Below are positions 9,611-20,660 of a stretch of 64,000 bases of DNA, in pieces; the first letter of the stretch is position 1, and every line of letters begins with the position of its first letter. A program made the position numbers and the translations under genes. The notes beneath the pieces are model-generated. The model was given only the letters and a program-made list of their open reading frames with translations. It was not told the origin of the DNA and made no database searches. Source of the stretch: Carettochelys insculpta (Eukaryota; Chordata; Testudines; Carettochelyidae); NCBI RefSeq assembly GCF_033958435.1, contig NC_134137.1, positions 110,618,501 through 110,682,500 on the forward strand, read 5' to 3'.

Positions 9611-11417
9611 TCCATGAATGTCTGCTTTTAGTTCTCTGGCATTTGCTAAAATTGATTTAATTTAAAATAAAAAATATACGTGTTTGTTCTTGCAACAGGG
9701 TGGTAGGCCTCTTAAGAACAGATGAGCCTCCAAGCCCAGACAAACAATTTGCTGGGCCCAAGGTGGGACGCTGACATCAGGGCCTGGCTGGTGGGAGTGC
9801 AAGGACCCAAGGATGTGGGGCCCAAGACAACTACCTAGTTCTCCTTGTTCCTAAGCCAGGTCTGTGAGCCTCAATTTACCTATGATGATCTTAATTCACT
9901 GGTGAAAATGAAGACCATATGATGAGGGTCAGGTGACCCAATCAGGCCTTAATGAGGCAGAAGTCTGAGGGAAAGGCTCGTGTGGGAATTGTGAACACTT
10001 CCTTTAGGGAGAGCAAGTTGGGGGTGCCAGGAACATAGAGAAAGGTAGTTAGAATATGGAAGCAGCTTCAAGGGACCACACCTGGATGCAAGACCAACTC
10101 ATGTGGGGAACAAAAGGGTAGTTTGAACTGAGCCCACTTCTGGGAGACAGGGATGTGGACTCCTGATTCCAGGAGAGACTGAGAAAAACAGAACCAAACT
10201 GAACCCAGGTCCAAGATAGGCAGCTGGAGGCTCCTGATACAAGGAGAAGAGAGAGACTGAGTACAGCATGGGAAAACTGTAATCCAGTCTGAAAACTGAA
10301 GATGGACAGGCCTCTTGAAGAGTTGGGGGTGAGGGGGAGCAGAGGTGCCCGATGGGAGACTGGGGTGAAAGAGACATTGCTCTGAGTTGGAGAAATAGTA
10401 GGGCAAGTCAGTCTTGTGTAGAACAAGCAAATTTTATTAACGTAATTGCTCTTCCATTATCTGGTTAAGGTTAATGTACTATTGCATTTTTCATGCAACT
10501 TTATTACTGGGGCAAAGATTTTGCTGTACTTACTGGGCATATTTCAGTTTACTTCCAAGAGATTACTTGTTAAGAAGATTTTAGACTTACCTATCATGCA
10601 GATGAGGAAATAGACCTCATGGATGGGCCAAAACCAAAATCTGTCTAACTGTGAATGACCATAATTATATTTGAAAGAAAATAAGTCACCTGCTTGTCTT
10701 TGAATTTTTCCTCCTGTTCAGCCTGGATCCTAGCACAAGTTCTTTTTATTTTACTTTCAGGGTACATGTAACCAAAATTAGAAATGCCAAATAAAAGGAT
10801 CCTTTAGATTAATAATGTCATTGACGTAGCAGTACTTTTTAACCAACACACACAACAATAAGACTGTAGAGGAACCACCTGCCTGGTTTTTGGCAGTCAG
10901 CCAATTCTTATATCTGCATTCCAGAGCTCATTTTGCCACCAGTTTTCTGTTTTATGCAGTCAGCATGAGGTTTCCTCACTCTTCTCTGCTTGAATTTTGT
11001 TGCCAGCTGCTTGGTCATTCTGGGATAAATTCTTTGTATAGCCTCACTGAATGTAATTTGATTGCATGGCTGTAAATCACTGCAGAACTTAACTCACTTC
11101 GAAGGAGATCTGCATTTTCCTCCCAATCTGTTCCTGCTGGAAGGTGACACTTGGGATTGTGTTCGCCTGAGTCAACATGAAATATCACATGACATAATTA
11201 GATGGGGAGAAAAGAGACGTGGGCAAGTGGAAACAATTAAACTGCTGTTTTGGTTTAAATAAAAAAAATGACTGTTGGAAATATGTCCAAACCACAATCC
11301 ACACATTGTTGATTTTGGGAAGTGGTTAGATGGTTGAATTAGAGCTAGATTTAAATTTTGTGACACAGCCCACTTTAATGACAAACCTGTGCTTTGTTAA
11401 AGTTACACATGGATGAA
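9611..11417. other. Unique sequence, possible unidentified repeat
   Basis: 9700-10440 is somewhat GC-rich and has several overlapping minus-strand open frames (up to 125 codons, 10049-10426) rich in Ser/Leu/Pro with no domain I recognise. It could be an old LTR or an unknown repeat. 10440-11417 is AT-rich and featureless. Confidence 0.35.
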
Positions 11418-11610
11418 TATGACTTGTTGGGGGAAGAGCCTACATGGGTTTTGTAAAGGGAAATCATGCATCGCTAATCTACTAGAATTCATTGAGGGGG
11501 TGAACAAGCATGTGCACAAGGTGGATCCAGTGGATATAGTGTACTTAGATTTCAAGAAAGCCTTTGACAAGGTCCTTCACCAAAGGCTCTTAAGCAAAGT
11601 AAGGAGTTAA
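11418..11610 (+). pseudogene. CR1 ORF2 reverse transcriptase fragment
   Basis: Translates to a reverse transcriptase segment with SLHGFCKGKSC, then VDIVYLDFKKAFDKV. LDFKKAFD is RT motif A with its catalytic Asp. It matches the equivalent part of the minus-strand CR1 at 14659-15165 (HGFCRGKSC, YLDFQKAFDKVPHQRL). A stop follows at 11608-11610 and the rest of the domain is not openly readable. LINE ORF2 also encodes an endonuclease, which is absent here. Confidence 0.75.
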
Positions 11611-11861
11611 AGAGGGAAGGTTGTTTCATGGATCAGTAACTAGTTAAAAGCTAGGAAGCAAACAGTAGGAATAAATAGTCAGTTTTTGAAATAGAGAGAG
11701 ATAAATAGTGGCATCTCCCAGTGATTTGTACCATCCAATGTATTTAAAAATGATCTAGAGAAAGGAATAAGTGGTGAGGTGGCAAAATTTGCACATGACA
11801 CAAGACTGCTCAAGATAGCCAAGTCCAAAGCACACTGTGAAGAGTTACAAAGGGATCTTTA

Positions 11862-12506
11862 GGTTATGGTTACACTATAGCAATCTGTCAACAGAAGTCA
11901 CTGTTGGAAAAGGTTTTTCAATAAAACTTTTGTTGTGCCACACCCAAAAGTCAATGGCTGGGGCTACATTGACCTGTTCTTCTGGCAGCTTCATGCTAAT
12001 TGTAATTGCTAATGGCTGTTCATTAGCATAATGAATTTTTTCAGGCATAAAGAACTGGCAACAGAAGGGCTTTTAGTCTGCAGAGGAAGGTCTACACAGC
12101 ATGTTCAATGCTGACAGTAGACTTTGCAGGCAGGGAGATCTTGTGTGGCTATGCTAATTAGCCCCAGGATTGTGCTAATGAGCAGCCATTTGCAATTGTT
12201 AGACTGCTTATTAGCATGAAGCTGCTGGGAGAACAGTCAGTATAGACCTAGCCAATCAGAACAGCATTCTGTTCTGTCTGGATACTCTGTCTGTCAAGAG
12301 AAGGCCCCCGGGCATCCACACAGCTATTTTGTTGACAGAATGTGTCAACAAAAGGAACTCTTTCTCATCTGGAAGAGGCTGTTGGCAAATGTGCCAGATT
12401 TGGTTGAAATACTGTCAATAAATTCCATTTTGTGTGTGGACACTCAATTAGTTTTGTTGACAAAACCGGGGTTTTGCTGGCAAAACTTGCTAGTGTAACC
12501 ACAGCC
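11862..12506 (+). mobile_element. Harbinger-type MITE A inside CR1
   Basis: Starts GGTTATGGTTACACTATAGC and ends TTGCTAGTGTAACCACAGCC, flanked by perfect TTA duplications (11859-11861, 12507-12509). The first 44 bp match the right end of the autonomous Harbinger at 18508-21079 (complement of 21035-21079), including CAATCTGTCAACAGAAGTCA. The interior holds another MITE (11956-12253). No coding capacity. Confidence 0.85.
11956..12253 (+). mobile_element. MITE B nested in MITE A, near-palindromic
   Basis: The left end GGCTGGGGCTACATTGACCT and the complement of the right end GGCTAGGTCTATACTGACTG are long inverted repeats that extend through CAGCTTCATGCTAAT and beyond, roughly 75 bp per arm. AAT triplets flank it on both sides (11953-11955, 12254-12256). 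The whole 298-bp unit can fold into one hairpin. Confidence 0.8.
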
Positions 12507-13238
12507 TTAAAAACTGAGCGACTTGGCAAAAAAAAGGCAGATGAAATTCACTGCTGGTTAATGAAAAGTAGTGCACATTGGAAAATGTAATACCAACTGT
12601 ACATATAAAGTGATGAAATCTACATTAGATGTTATGATTCCAGAAGGAGATCTTGGAACCATTGTGGATAGTTCTCTGAAAATATTCAATGTGTAGTGGC
12701 AGCCAAAAAGCAAACGTAACGTTGGGATTCATTAGGAAAGGGATAGGTAATAAGAAAAAAATAGCATAAGGTACAGAAAAGGACAACAAAAATTGTTAGG
12801 TATATGGAACAGCTTCCATCTGAGGAAAGATGAATAAGACTGGTGTTTTTCAGCTCTGAAAAAGAGATGACTAAGGGAATACCTCAAGGTTTATAAAATT
12901 GTGACCGGTATGGAGCAAGTAAACAAGCAGGTGTCATTTACTCCTTCTCATAACACAGGAACTAGGTATCACCAAATGAAATTAATAGGCAGCAGGTTTA
13001 AATCAAACAAAAAAGTAGCATTTCTTCACACAAGGCACACGTTTAACCCCAGAGTTCTTTCCCAGGGAATGTTGTGAGGGCCAAGACTACAACAGGATTC
13101 AGAAAAGAACTAGACAAATTAATGGAGCATAGGTCCATCAACGGCTGTTAGCCAGGATAGGCAAGGATGGTGTTCCTATCCTCTGTGTACTAGAAGCTGG
13201 GAATGGGTGACTGCGGATGGATCACTTGATGATTACCT

Positions 13239-13430
13239 TACAAACATTAAGCAGTCCTATAGCACTTTAGAGACTAGCAAATTGATTAGGTCATGCGATT
13301 TCATAAAGTAGGTTTACCCACAAAAACTCATGACCTAATAAATTTGTTAGTCTCTAAGGTGCCATAGGATTGTTTGTTGCTTTCAAAATTACAGATTAAC
13401 ACCTCTTCCCCTCTGAGACTAGAGGTGTGT
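13239..13430 (+). repeat. Palindromic PLE 3' tail
   Basis: Left arm 13240-13295 is PLE tail in reverse (CAGTCCTATAGCACTTTAGA); right arm 13329-13377 is the same tail forward (TTAGTCTCTAAGGTGCCATA). The arms meet around a spacer at 13296-13328 occupying the place of the hammerhead-like motif, here too mutated to score. The right arm runs on to CCCCTCTGAGACT, a typical PLE terminus. The CR1 target is duplicated (CTTGATGATTACCT) at the outer edges of this tail plus MITE C. Confidence 0.75.
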
Positions 13431-13655
13431 CTACATAGCAAAGTTATTTTGGAATAACAGCCACTATTCCGAGCGTCTACGAGTGTCTTTGCAAGTGTCT
13501 ACACAGCAAAATCACTATTTCAAAATAACTTTCAAAATAACAAGGAATAGTGCCTATTCTGAAATAGATATTTTGGAATGGGGCTCTAGAGACAGGGAAT
13601 AGGGGCTATTTCAATCCCATATCCTATATCGGCCCAGGGTGTCTCGCTGGCTGAT

Positions 13656-15985
13656 AAGAACATAAGAACGGCCATACTGGGTCAGACCAAAGGTCCATCC
13701 AGCCCAGTATCCTGTCTGCCGACAGCGGCCAATGCCAGGTGCCCCAGAGGAGGTGAACCGAAGACAATGATCAAGTGATTTGTCTCCTGCCATCTGTCTC
13801 CAGCCTTTGACTAAAGGCTAGGGATACCATACTTTACCCTTGGCTAAGAGCCATTTATGGACCTAACCTCCAAAAATTTATCAAGCTCTTTTTTAAACTC
13901 TGGCAAGGAGTTCCACAGGTTGACTGTGTGCTGTGTGAAGAAAAATTTTCTTTTATTAGTTTTGAACCTACTACCCATTAATTTCATTTGGTGTCCTCTA
14001 GTTCTTATATTATGGGAACAAGTAAATAACTTTTCAATATTCACTTTCTCCACACCATTCCTGATTTTATATACCTCTATCATATCGCCCCTCAATCTCC
14101 TGTTTTCTGGACTGAAAAGTCCCAGTCTCTCTAGCCTCTCCTCATACGGGACCCTTTCCAAACCCTTAATCATTTTAGTTGCCCTTTTCTGAACTTTTTC
14201 TAATGCCAGTATATCTTTTTTGAGGTGAGGAGACCACATCTGCACGCAGTACTCAAGATGTGGGCGTACCATAGTTTTCTATAGGGGAAGTATGATATTC
14301 TTCGTCTCATTCTCTATCCCTTTTTTAATAATTCCTAACATCCTATTTGTTTTACTGACTGCCACTGCACACTGTGTGGATGTTTTCAGAGAACTATCCA
14401 CTATAATTCCAAGATCCCTTTCCTGATCTGTTGTATCTAAATTTGCCCCCATCACATTGTATGTATAATTGGGGTTATTTTTCCCAATGTGTATTACCTT
14501 ACACTTACCCACATTAATATTCATTTGCCATTTTGCTGCCCAAGCACTCAGTTTGCTGAGATCTTTTTGAGGTTCTTCACAATCTACTTTGGTTTTTACT
14601 ATCCTGAACAGCTTGGTATCATCTGCAAACTTTGCCACCTCAGTGCTTACCCCTTTCTCTAGATCATTGATGAACAAGTTGACCAGGATTGGTCCCAGGA
14701 CTGACCCTTGGGAACACCACTAGTTACCCCCCTCCACTGTGAAAATTTACCATTTATTCCAACCCGTTGTTTCCTGTATTTTAACCAGATTCCAATCCAT
14801 GAAAGGATCTTTCCTCCTATCCCATGACCACCTAATTTACATGAGAGCCTTTGGTGAGGGACCTTGTCAAAGGCTTTCTGGAAATCTAAGTATATTATGT
14901 CCACTGGATCCCCCTTGTCTGCATGTTTGTTAACCCCTTCAAAGAACTCTAATAGACTAATAAGACACGACTTCCCTCTACAGAAACCATGCTGACTTTT
15001 GCCCAACAAATCATGTTCTTCTACGTGTCTGACAATTTTATTCTTTACTATTGTTTCTACTAATTTGCCCGGTACTGACGTTAGACTTACCGGTCTGTAA
15101 TTGCCAGGGTCTCCTCTAGAGCCCTTTTTAAATATTGGAGTTGTATTAGCTTCTCTTCCAGTCATTGGGTACCGAAGCTGATTTAAAGGATAGGTTACAA
15201 ACCACCATTAATAGCTCTGCAATTTCACATTTGAGTTCTTTCAGAACCCTTGGGTGAATGCCATCTGGTCCTGGAGACTTGTTATTGTTTAGCTTATCAA
15301 TTAGTTCCAAAACCTCTTCTACTGACACTTCAATCTGGGACAGTTCCTCAGATTTGTCACCTACAAAGGACGGCTCAGATTTGGGAACCTCTGTAATATC
15401 CTCAGCCGTGAAGACTGAAGCAAAGAAATCATTTAGTTTCTCTGCAATGGCATTATCTTCCTTGATTGTTCCCTTTATATCTCTATTGTCCAGGGGCCCT
15501 ACTGCTTTTTTAGTGGGCTTCCTGCTTCTAATGTACTTAAAAAACATTTTACTATTGTTTTTTGAATTTATGGCTAACTGTTCCTCAAAATCTTTTTTGG
15601 CTTTTCTTATTACATTTTTACACTTAATTTGGCAGTGTTTATGTTCCTTTCTATTTTCCTCACTAGGATTTGACTTCCACTTTTTAAAGGATGCCTTTTT
15701 ATCTCTCACTGCCTCTTTTAGATGGTTGTTAAGCCACGGTGGCTATTTTTTAGGTCTCTTACTGTGTTTTTTAATTTGGGGTACACATTTAAGTTGGGCC
15801 TCTAATATGGTGTCCTTGAAAAGTTTCCATGCAGCCTGCAGGGATTTTACTTTAGTTACTCTACCTTTTAATTTCTGTTTAACTAACCTCCTCATTTTTG
15901 TATAATTCCCCTTTTTGAAATTAAATGCCAGAGTGTTGGACTGCTGCGGTGTTCTTCCCAACACAGGAATATTAAACGATCAGCG
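13656..15985 (-). mobile_element. CR1 LINE, minus strand, 2.3 kb, 5'-truncated
   Basis: The 3' terminus on the plus strand begins AAGAACATAAGAACGGCCAT, the complement of the CR1 end repeat. It continues through the long ORF2 region and stops near 15985, where MITE C resumes. It is the longest and least decayed CR1 in the window, carrying most of the reverse transcriptase domain and the C-terminal region but no endonuclease domain, as expected from 5' truncation during target-primed insertion. Confidence 0.88.
13844..15964 (-). pseudogene. CR1 ORF2 reverse transcriptase, two stops and two frameshifts
   Basis: Reading from 15964 downward: a Lys-rich linker, a stop near 15743, then the RT N-terminus with NNNKSPGPDGIHPRVLKEL (15146-15709). 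A frameshift near 15160 leads to FKKGSRGDPGNYRPVSLTS and LDFQKAFDKVPHQRL (motif A). A second frameshift near 14690 leads to VAKFADDTKLF (motif C, catalytic Asp pair) and AAKWQMNINVGKCKVIHIG. A stop at 14279 interrupts, and [20 protein letters not shown] to [17 protein letters not shown] completes the C-terminus. The first stop and last stop are in the same frames as their neighbours, so decay is light. The enzyme would copy CR1 RNA at nicked DNA. The endonuclease part is missing. Confidence 0.88.
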
Positions 15986-16137
15986 TGGAGGCTCTATTTC
16001 GAAATAGCTAAGCGCAATTTCAATATGCATTTGTGTGTGGAAGCTCTATTTCAGAATAAGCTGTTCTGGAAAATCCCTTCCAGAATAGCTTTCTCCAAAA
16101 TAACGCTGCAGTGTAGACATACTCTTGATGATTACCT

Positions 16138-16221
16138 GATGATTGGCAATTGTTGGAAGACAGGATACTGGCCTAGATGGACATTTGGTTTAACCCAGCA
16201 TGGCCATTCTTTTGTTCTTAA
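16138..16221 (+). mobile_element. CR1 3' end, detached part of the 11418 copy
   Basis: Reads TTGTTGGAAGACAGGATACT, GGCCTAGATGGACATTTGG and CCATTCTTTTGTTCTTAAG, the CR1 3' end. It resumes exactly where the 11418-13238 copy breaks, after the duplicated CTTGATGATTACCT. Confidence 0.8.
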
Positions 16222-18507
16222 GCACTAATAATATCAACACAGGCTTTTACATTATCTTTGTTCAGCCATAATTATCCAAAATGCACTCATCTGAACAAAC
16301 TAAAGTTAGATTTGTGTTTAAAATCGCATATGGTAAAAGCTCATTTTATATGTTTAAGCATGTAAGGGAGCCAGTTTGGCATTAGATTCATGAGGCTCAG
16401 GGCAAAAACTAAGGAGTGGGTCCCCACCTCACATCTCTTACTTGTTCATACTTTGGATTTCCGCAATGTTTCTGAAGCCAAAGCCCTAGCCACGCTCCTG
16501 TGGCATCTGGCCTTGGGCACTAGCTCTGCATTGCTCCCCAGTGTCAACCCAGCCTGGAGTTGTCTTAATGCCTAATAAAATATTGTGTCAAACCTATTTT
16601 TTGCCAAATAAATAAATAAGTTTTCAAGTTTATAAAAAAAACTTGAAAAAAAAGAGTTGACCAACTTATCAGTGCCAGGATTAACAAGTGACAAAAATCA
16701 GCAAAATTGCTCCTCCTCGGTGAAATCAGACTGCTGCTGGTGGCCTACTGATTTTCTCCTTAATTTTCCTTTTACATTTAGTTATTTAGATTTTCAAGGG
16801 CCCAACCAAAGGATGCTTTCATAGTACCCAGTTCTACTGACTTTCTTTCTTATAACTTCCTTCCCCTCTCCTGATGGTTAGTAATTTCATTCCATTCCAA
16901 ATTTGGCACACTGGTTATTATGCTTTTTTAAAGCAAAGGGCTCTCTGATTATACTTAGGCCAGCAGTAAAGTGCCAGCAGTCTAGGCTTAAGTGACAAGG
17001 AAGATACTCAGAAATCAGTTATGACTAGATTTCTTCAGGCAAACACCCAGATGGTCGGTGGCTGATTTAACCTGCCTGCTTTACTTATCGTACAGATAAG
17101 AATTGTCACTCTAAAAAAGTGTCACAAATGGAAGAGTTCACTGCTAGTTACAACAGGGAGACTATGTACTCCCCAGAATGTGAATCATTAAGAGTGCACT
17201 CGGGACATTTTTTTTAAAATGTCAAGTACCACTATGCCTGATTTCTTCCTTAAAAAGGTTCTACTACCTTCTTGATCCTGCTTCTCCTGTTGTTAACAAG
17301 GACTACTCAATTGCAGCATTTTCTACGATTCCTCAAACTCCGTATCAAAGGTGAGAACTGTGCATCATTGGTTAACTTGCATAAGATGGGCTAATTGCCA
17401 TTATTTCTTCTAGGAAATTCTACGGTAGCCATTTAATGGCAAACAGACACTCTATGGGGACTGAGTCCATTAGGTTCCAAAGCTACAGATGTGTACAGAT
17501 ACCTATCTGAGTATCTAGTATTCCAGAAAAGAAAACACCGTGGCCCGGCTCCTACAATTGGATCCATGAGCATAGACTCAACTACAGGACCAGAGCCATA
17601 ATTTGTACTCTAGTACTGTTCAGTTAGCTAATGCAACAAGTATTTTATTTTAGACCTGTAGAACATATGCTGTTTTTCATGATGATGCAGCCTGTAGAAG
17701 GGAAGAGGGGAAGCTCAAAATTATTATATTACTTTGTATATTCTGTTGTGTCACAGTATAGAGCAAGAGAGTATGATTCTTTAAGAAAATCTAAAACAAT
17801 CCTAGTAGTTCCTAATCGAATATCCACAATGCAGATGATGCAGTCTAAGATACTGACTTTACTCCATCTAACTTATGTACTGACTTTTTGTACTGTTTGT
17901 GACTATACTACACACATAAGAATACATTCAAACACAATTTTCACATAATGGTATTTCTTCATATAATTCAAATTAAATAAAACAAGACTATAGTTCCAAG
18001 ACATCTAGGTTTAACAATGACCAATAGATTTTCATGTAAAAATATACACAACAACCTCAGACAAGAGATTTACTTGGTTTCAAAACCAAGTGTTTACCAG
18101 CACATTGTACGCATTCAAATACAGTATTTCACTGGCAGCCTTGAGCTCCCCATGCACACCCACACCCTTGTCCCAGCACATGCAGTGATAATTTTGTTCA
18201 TATAAATGTTTGGGGAAATGCCAGTTTTCATATTAATCCCCCTTTTCAAATGTAGACAAGAGTACTGGGTGCATGAAGAATATTCCCATTTGCTGTTTTT
18301 CAGCATTAAAACTCAGTTGTCCAACTAGGGAGCAGAAATAATGTCACGTGATTTTGCTGAGTAACTGAACACTACGGAAAGCAAATACTGTAAGGGTATA
18401 GCTCATGAACAACTCATAGACTGAAATGTGTTCAAACACTGCTTAGGTAAAAGTCTGTTTTCACCATGAAAACAAAAGCTGCTCTTGTCTTACTACTGAT
18501 TTGCAAG
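16222..18507. other. Unique AT-rich sequence, nothing recognised
   Basis: No repeat ends or domains recognised. The 105-codon frame at 17631-17948 (+) and others show no motif. A small perfect hairpin ACTTGGTTTC/AAAACCAAGT lies near 18071-18090, too short to call an RNA. Confidence 0.4.
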
Positions 18508-18810
18508 GGCTGTGTCTACACTAGAGAGTTTTGTTGACAGAACTCGTGAAGTGTCCACATTACGAATGCGTTCTGTCGACAGTAAAATGACAAAAGATGG
18601 CACTATTGCTTTATGCTCCCAGCTTCTAGCCATTCTTAAAGGTGCAGGGATTCCCAGAAACTCCATGGCAGGAAGTGGAGAGCAGGATTGTGGCATGCTG
18701 CTCAGTTCTGCACTCCAGAGCCACTCCTGCCTGCTCTTTGGTGCAATGGTGAGCCAGCCACCTCACAACCCTCCAGGGCCTCCAGAGAGCTGCTGCAGAG
18801 AACCCAGGAG

Positions 18811-19115
18811 CCTCCCATTCCCCCAGGGCACAAAACGACAGATCCCCTCATGGACCAGGCCTGAGGTCAAGGACCTCCACAGACTCTTGGCTGAGGAGGA
18901 GATCCTCCTGGACCCCACTGCCAAAAGGCTCAATGTCCCAGCATACAACCAGCTGGCCAATGCCCTGGCGGCACACGGCCACCTTGCCTGCACCTGGTCC
19001 ATGGTGTAGAAGAAAATGAAGGAGCTGTGCCAGGGGTACACCCAGGCCCAGGATGTGCCATGTGCCTCTACTATTAAGAGCTCCTTTTCCTCTTGAGGGG
19101 CAGCATCGCCTTCCT
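18811..19115 (+). pseudogene. Harbinger Myb/SANT-like protein, broken
   Basis: The plus frame contains SWTRPEVKDLHRLLAEEEIL, then NVPAYNQLANALAAHGHLAC, then WSMV, a stop (about 19007) and KKMKELCQGYTQAQD in the same frame. The Trp-led first helix, the central helix and the KMKELCQGY third helix match the SANT/Myb-like (trihelix-type) domain of Harbinger second proteins, which bind transposon ends and bring the transposase to the nucleus. After about 19100 the frame is lost. One in-frame stop inside the DNA-binding domain inactivates it. Confidence 0.7.
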
Positions 19116-19389
19116 GACCACCACTATGGACATGGCCAAGGAACCTCTCCTGTCCACCACCAGAGCCTGATGAGGAGAAGGAGCACCCTGGGATCCAGCT
19201 GGAGCAAGGCAGACACGGGGTCCAAGGCCAGCAGGAGCACCCTCGTGATTGCCCTGGACTTGGGCTCCTTGAGCCAGGCCACATCCAGGGTGTCCCCAGA
19301 ACTCCTCAAGGGACCCTGTGGTAAGTACCCCACACATCACACACCCCAGGGCTTGGAGGACAGGTGCAGACAGGGTGTGCTGCAAGACT

Positions 19390-20660
19390 CACCAGTCTCA
19401 AGTCAGGAAGTACCTAAAATGTGCCTTGATGTGGCTGAAGGCACACTCTGCCTGGTTCCATGCCTGGTATAGGCAGGCGTTGAACTGTTCCTGGCTTGGC
19501 TCCAGGTGGCTGGTGTACAGCCTAATGAGCCAGGGCAAGAGGGGGTAGGCCACATCACCTACCATGCACAATGGCATGTTCACGTCCCCAACTGCCAGGT
19601 CCTTGTGGAAGACATAGGTGCCTGCCTCCATCCTCCAGCACAAGCCAGAGTTGTGGAACACCATCATGTCATGAACTTGGCCCAACCTCCTGACATACAC
19701 GCTGAGGAACCATCCACATTGGTCAGCCAGGATTTGCAGCGCAAGGGGGTAATACCCTTTTGGTTGATGAACTGGGCCATGCTGTTGTCTGGGGCGCAGA
19801 TGGGGATGTGGGTCTGTCAATCACCCTGAAGTAGTTTGGGAACCTCAGGGCGACGAATCCAGCTATGACCACATCCATGTCTGCAAGATGGATGACCCTC
19901 CTAGCAGAAGTGTAATTGATGGCCAGCATGACCTGCAAGGGAAAGGGGCCAAACGCATGTCAGGGACTGAGAGACAGAGCTCTTGGGCCTTGGTGGTCTC
20001 CTCTGCTCTCCCCTCCCCTCCCCTCCCCCAGAGCTCTCTGAGCACCTCCTTTGAGAGCCCACTCACACACACACACACACCAATGGGGGCTGTGAGGGTG
20101 GGACAGCACAGTCCCTTGGGGATGGGGCTTCCCCTCCCACCTGACCATTCACACCCCCATGGTTCTTCTTGGGCAGGACCACCTCCTCCCTCTGTGTAGA
20201 GCCTGCAGATCAAGACTGCCTTACCTTCCTGAGAACAGCCCCGACAGTGGACTTCCCCATGCCAAACTGGTTGCCCACTAAGCAGATGTCAGGGGAGTTG
20301 AGCTTCTAGAGGGCAATGGCGATGTGCTTCCACAGGGATGGTGGGCCACAGCCAGGCACCCCGTCTCTGGAGGGTGGGGGTGGACCAGGCATAGAGCTCC
20401 AGGAAGGTATCCTTCCACATGCGGAAATTTTGGAACCACTGCTGATCATCCACTGCCCCATGACCAGCTGGTCCCACCAGTCAGCACTGGCGCTGTGCCT
20501 CCAGACCCACCTGAGCACCCGGGGGTGGGTAAGCACAAGTGGGGAGCCCTGGAGCACCAAGGGTGTGCTCTCTGAAGCTGGTGACAGGTGCCTTCCCCAG
20601 AGGAGGTGGAGGATGGCTGAGAGGAGGTTGAGCAGCCGGTCAAGCAACTGTGAGTGAGGC
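19390..20660 (-). pseudogene. Harbinger DDE transposase, two exons, broken
   Basis: Exon 1 (about 20660-20226, minus) reads WWDQLVMGQW, then after a frameshift DDQQWFQNFRMWKDTFLELY and TLQRR, ending NQFGMGKSTVGAVLRK, the helix-turn-helix-like N-terminus. It stops at a donor-like GTAAGG. The exon 2 acceptor is TTCCCTTGCAG at about 19936, followed by VMLAINYTSARRVIHLADMD and FPNYFRVID (first catalytic Asp). After a frameshift near 19815 come KGYYPLALQILADQCG, VHDMMVFHNSGL, GDVAYPLLPWLIR (second Asp) and QAECAFSHIKAHFR (the Glu). It would cut and paste elements with matching ends. Similar to the HARBI1 family of domesticated genes, but this copy is clearly decayed. Confidence 0.85.

Larger units (their letters stand above)
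11418..13238 (+). mobile_element. CR1 LINE, plus strand, main part (continues at 16138)
   Basis: CR1 body 11418-11861 and 12510-13238, split by a MITE pair, then by a composite insertion. The final 3' piece is at 16138-16221. The insertion site is marked by the direct repeat CTTGATGATTACCT at 13225-13238 and 16124-16137. The 3' half still shows CR1 landmarks such as TCTTCACACAAGG (13021-) and GAACTAGACAAATTAATGGA (13111-). Heavily decayed; it is the oldest layer of the nest. Confidence 0.8.
13431..16123 (+). mobile_element. MITE C, split by a minus-strand CR1
   Basis: Left part 13431-13655 starts GGTGTGTCTACATAGCAAAG followed by TTATTTTGGAATAAC. Right part 15986-16123 ends AATAACGCTGCAGTGTAGACATACTC. 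Reverse-complemented, the right end aligns with the left (GTATGTCTACACTGC.GCGTTATTTTGGA). Interior blocks of TATTTCGAAATA type occur on both sides. A CR1 copy (13656-15985) separates the halves. No clean 3-bp duplication could be assigned because it abuts the PLE tail. Confidence 0.7.

Noticed and set aside
13239..13430. CRISPR-like or tRNA-like palindrome
   Set aside because: The arms match the 3' tails of Penelope-like elements elsewhere in the window, and this is a vertebrate repeat landscape.
15258..15905. 215-codon open frame on the plus strand
   Set aside because: It is the antisense of the CR1 reverse transcriptase on the minus strand. The clear RT motifs are on the minus strand.
18071..18090. 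Short perfect hairpin as a microRNA precursor
   Set aside because: The stem is only about 8-10 bp with almost no loop, far too short for a precursor.
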